Assembly: GCF_039503195.1 (NCBI RefSeq)
Contig: NZ_JBCJKP010000001.1
Span: forward strand, 3,038,001-3,102,000
Direction of reading: 5' to 3'
Source: Streptomyces mirabilis
GTDB taxonomy: Bacteria > Actinomycetota > Actinomycetes > Streptomycetales > Streptomycetaceae
DNA length: 64,000 bases
Shown here: positions 62,858 to 64,000 of the stretch, in pieces
Layout of the letters: the number at the start of each line of letters is the position of its first letter
Position numbering within the stretch: the stretch's first letter is position 1
The notes under the pieces: model-generated
What the model saw: only the letters and a program-made list of their open reading frames with translations
Told to the model about the DNA's origin: nothing
The model's database searches: none
Made by a program: the position numbers and the translations under genes

Positions 62858-64000
62858 GTGACCGAGGGTGCCGGCGTCCGCGGTGGGGACCTGCCGGACG
62901 AGCTGACCGCCGCCGAGGCCGGGATGTGGCAGGCCTTCCGCAACGGCAGCGTGTACGACCTGCGCAGCGGGGACATGACCGTGGACGATCCGCACGGCGG
63001 CCATCCCTGGGGGCCCGAGCGCAGTGTCCGGGCCCGGATCGTGGCATGGCTGCTGCTCGACGGGCCGCCCGCCCTCCAGGGCCGGGTCGCCTCCCTGAAG
63101 CTGACCGGCGTGCAGATCACGGACGTCCTCGACCTCGCGGGCGGCACGGTGGTGCCGTACGTCGAGCTGAAGGGCTGCCGGTTCGAGAAGGAGATCCTGC
63201 TGCCGGAGGCGCACTTCACGACCGTACGTCTGGTCAACTGCTCGATGCCGCGCCTGGAGGCGGCCCGGGTGCACACCGAGGGCGATCTGCATCTGCCCCG
63301 CTGCCGCTTCCACAACGGGGTGCGGCTGACCGACGCGCACATCGGTACGGATCTGCTGCTCAACCAGGCCGTGGTCTACCGGGACCGCCGCGGCCGCTCG
63401 CTCACCGGCGACGGCATGACCGTGGGGCAGGATCTGCAGGCCGAGATGCTGGAGTCGCACGGCGAGCTGAGCCTGCGCGGCGCCACCGTCGGCGTCTCGC
63501 TCAGCCTGCGCGGCAGCAAGCTGAACAACCCGTACTCGCGGCTGGCCCTGAACGCCCCCCAGCTGACCGTCAACCGCACGCTGTACATGACCCCCGCGGG
63601 CCTCGGCAATCCCCTGCTGACCAGCGGCACCACCCCGGCGCGCGGGACGCTGGTGCAGCGTTTCGAGTGTCATGGCGGGATCCGCCTCGACGACGGACGG
63701 TTCGGGGACGCCCTCGACTTCGAGCGGGCCCGTTTCACCTTCGACGACGACCAGGAACTGTCCCTGCTGCGGGTGCAGACGCCCGAGCTGCGCTTCCTCG
63801 GGGAGCGTCCCGAGCGGGGCAAGGTGGTCCTGTCGGGCGCGCGGATCGTCAATCTCGTCGACCGGGCCGACAGCTGGCCGGGCCCGGGCAACCTCCACAT
63901 GGGGGGCTTCAGCTACGAGAACCTCGTACCGCAGGGCGGCTTCCCGCTGACCCGGCGCCTGGAATGGGTGGCGGCGGCGACCGCGGAGTACAGCCCGGAG
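62858..64000 (+). CDS. Uncharacterised repeat-rich protein, 3'-truncated by window edge
   Basis: Begins at GTG 62858, with GGAGGG 9 nt upstream, and stays open for 381 codons to the end of the window. After an N-terminal helical part (ELTAAEAGMWQAFRNGSVYDLRSGD...VRARIVAWLLLDG), the protein shows strand-turn repeats with regular Leu (SLKLTGVQITDVLDLAGG, HTEGDLHLPRCRF, DAHIGTDLLLNQA, GELSLRGATVGVSLSLRGS), like a right-handed beta-helix or pentapeptide-repeat-like solenoid. Homologues sit next to hisD in Streptomyces as far as I recall; function is unknown. No signal peptide. C-terminus not seen. Confidence 0.78.
   Translation, partial: MTEGAGVRGGDLPDELTAAEAGMWQAFRNGSVYDLRSGDMTVDDPHGGHPWGPERSVRARIVAWLLLDGPPALQGRVASLKLTGVQITDVLDLAGGTVVPYVELKGCRFEKEILLPEAHFTTVRLVNCSMPRLEAARVHTEGDLHLPRCRFHNGVRLTDAHIGTDLLLNQAVVYRDRRGRSLTGDGMTVGQDLQAEMLESHGELSLRGATVGVSLSLRGSKLNNPYSRLALNAPQLTVNRTLYMTPAGLGNPLLTSGTTPARGTLVQRFECHGGIRLDDGRFGDALDFERARFTFDDDQELSLLRVQTPELRFLGERPERGKVVLSGARIVNLVDRADSWPGPGNLHMGGFSYENLVPQGGFPLTRRLEWVAAATAEYSPE

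Noticed and set aside
62795..63898. 367-codon minus-strand frame at the right edge
   Set aside because: The plus-strand frame from GTG 62858 has a good ribosome site, repeat structure and codon bias; the minus frame has none.

Overview
The window is very GC-rich, with strong third-position GC bias, frequent GTG starts, dense ATGA/GTGA gene overlaps and the dispersed GGGGC-GCA-GCCCC intergenic repeats typical of Streptomyces. The gene order gltB/gltD, ADP-ribosylglycohydrolase genes, lgt, trpCMBA, trpE/hisI, hisF/priA/hisH/hisB/hisC/hisD resembles the conserved chromosome core of Streptomyces (it recalls the S. coelicolor SCO2013-SCO2055 region, from memory). I see no transposase, integrase, CRISPR array, rRNA or tRNA.

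Layout. 1-4900: the 3' part of a GH35 beta-galactosidase, a cluster of short hairpin repeats, a secreted SprT-like trypsin, a HExxH zinc peptidase-like protein and an ankyrin-repeat protein. 4938-15633: a compact catabolic block whose gene content matches the mycobacterial KstR2 regulon (Rv3548c, Rv3549c, echA20, ipdA, ipdB, ipdC, fadA6, kstR2, ipdF, fadE30, fadE33-like). It breaks down steroid rings C and D via HIP and is served by two bidirectional operator-like palindromes at 6680 and 13490. A DUF541 gene has joined this operon. 15608-17269: a solitary qcrB-type cytochrome b. 17340-17575: a long inverted repeat. 17581-20827: a HutD-like protein, a VWA protein, a zinc-finger rhomboid protease and a chitosanase. 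20887-28930: an ABC/FtsX export locus with two giant permeases and two ATPases, one carrying an AbrB-like tail.

29110-35155: glutamate synthase gltB-gltD with a candidate GlnR box. 35521-36252: a VIT/CCC1-type metal transporter. 36502-44510: an overlapping seven-gene plus-strand operon of four divergent ADP-ribosylglycohydrolase-family proteins, a ribokinase-type kinase, a class III CoA-transferase and a CitE-like lyase, closed by a perfect 19-bp hairpin. This is the most promising under-described system here. 

44569-62683 runs mostly on the minus strand. It holds lgt, a DsbA-like thioredoxin, trpA, trpB, trpM, trpC, small membrane proteins, trpE and hisI, interrupted by a TIGR03085 gene and an ArsR/MFS pair, then the histidine operon hisD-hisC-hisB-(54-aa membrane protein)-hisH-priA-ridA-hisF. 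PriA serves both His and Trp synthesis, which ties the two sets together. The window ends inside a divergently transcribed repeat-rich protein of unknown function.
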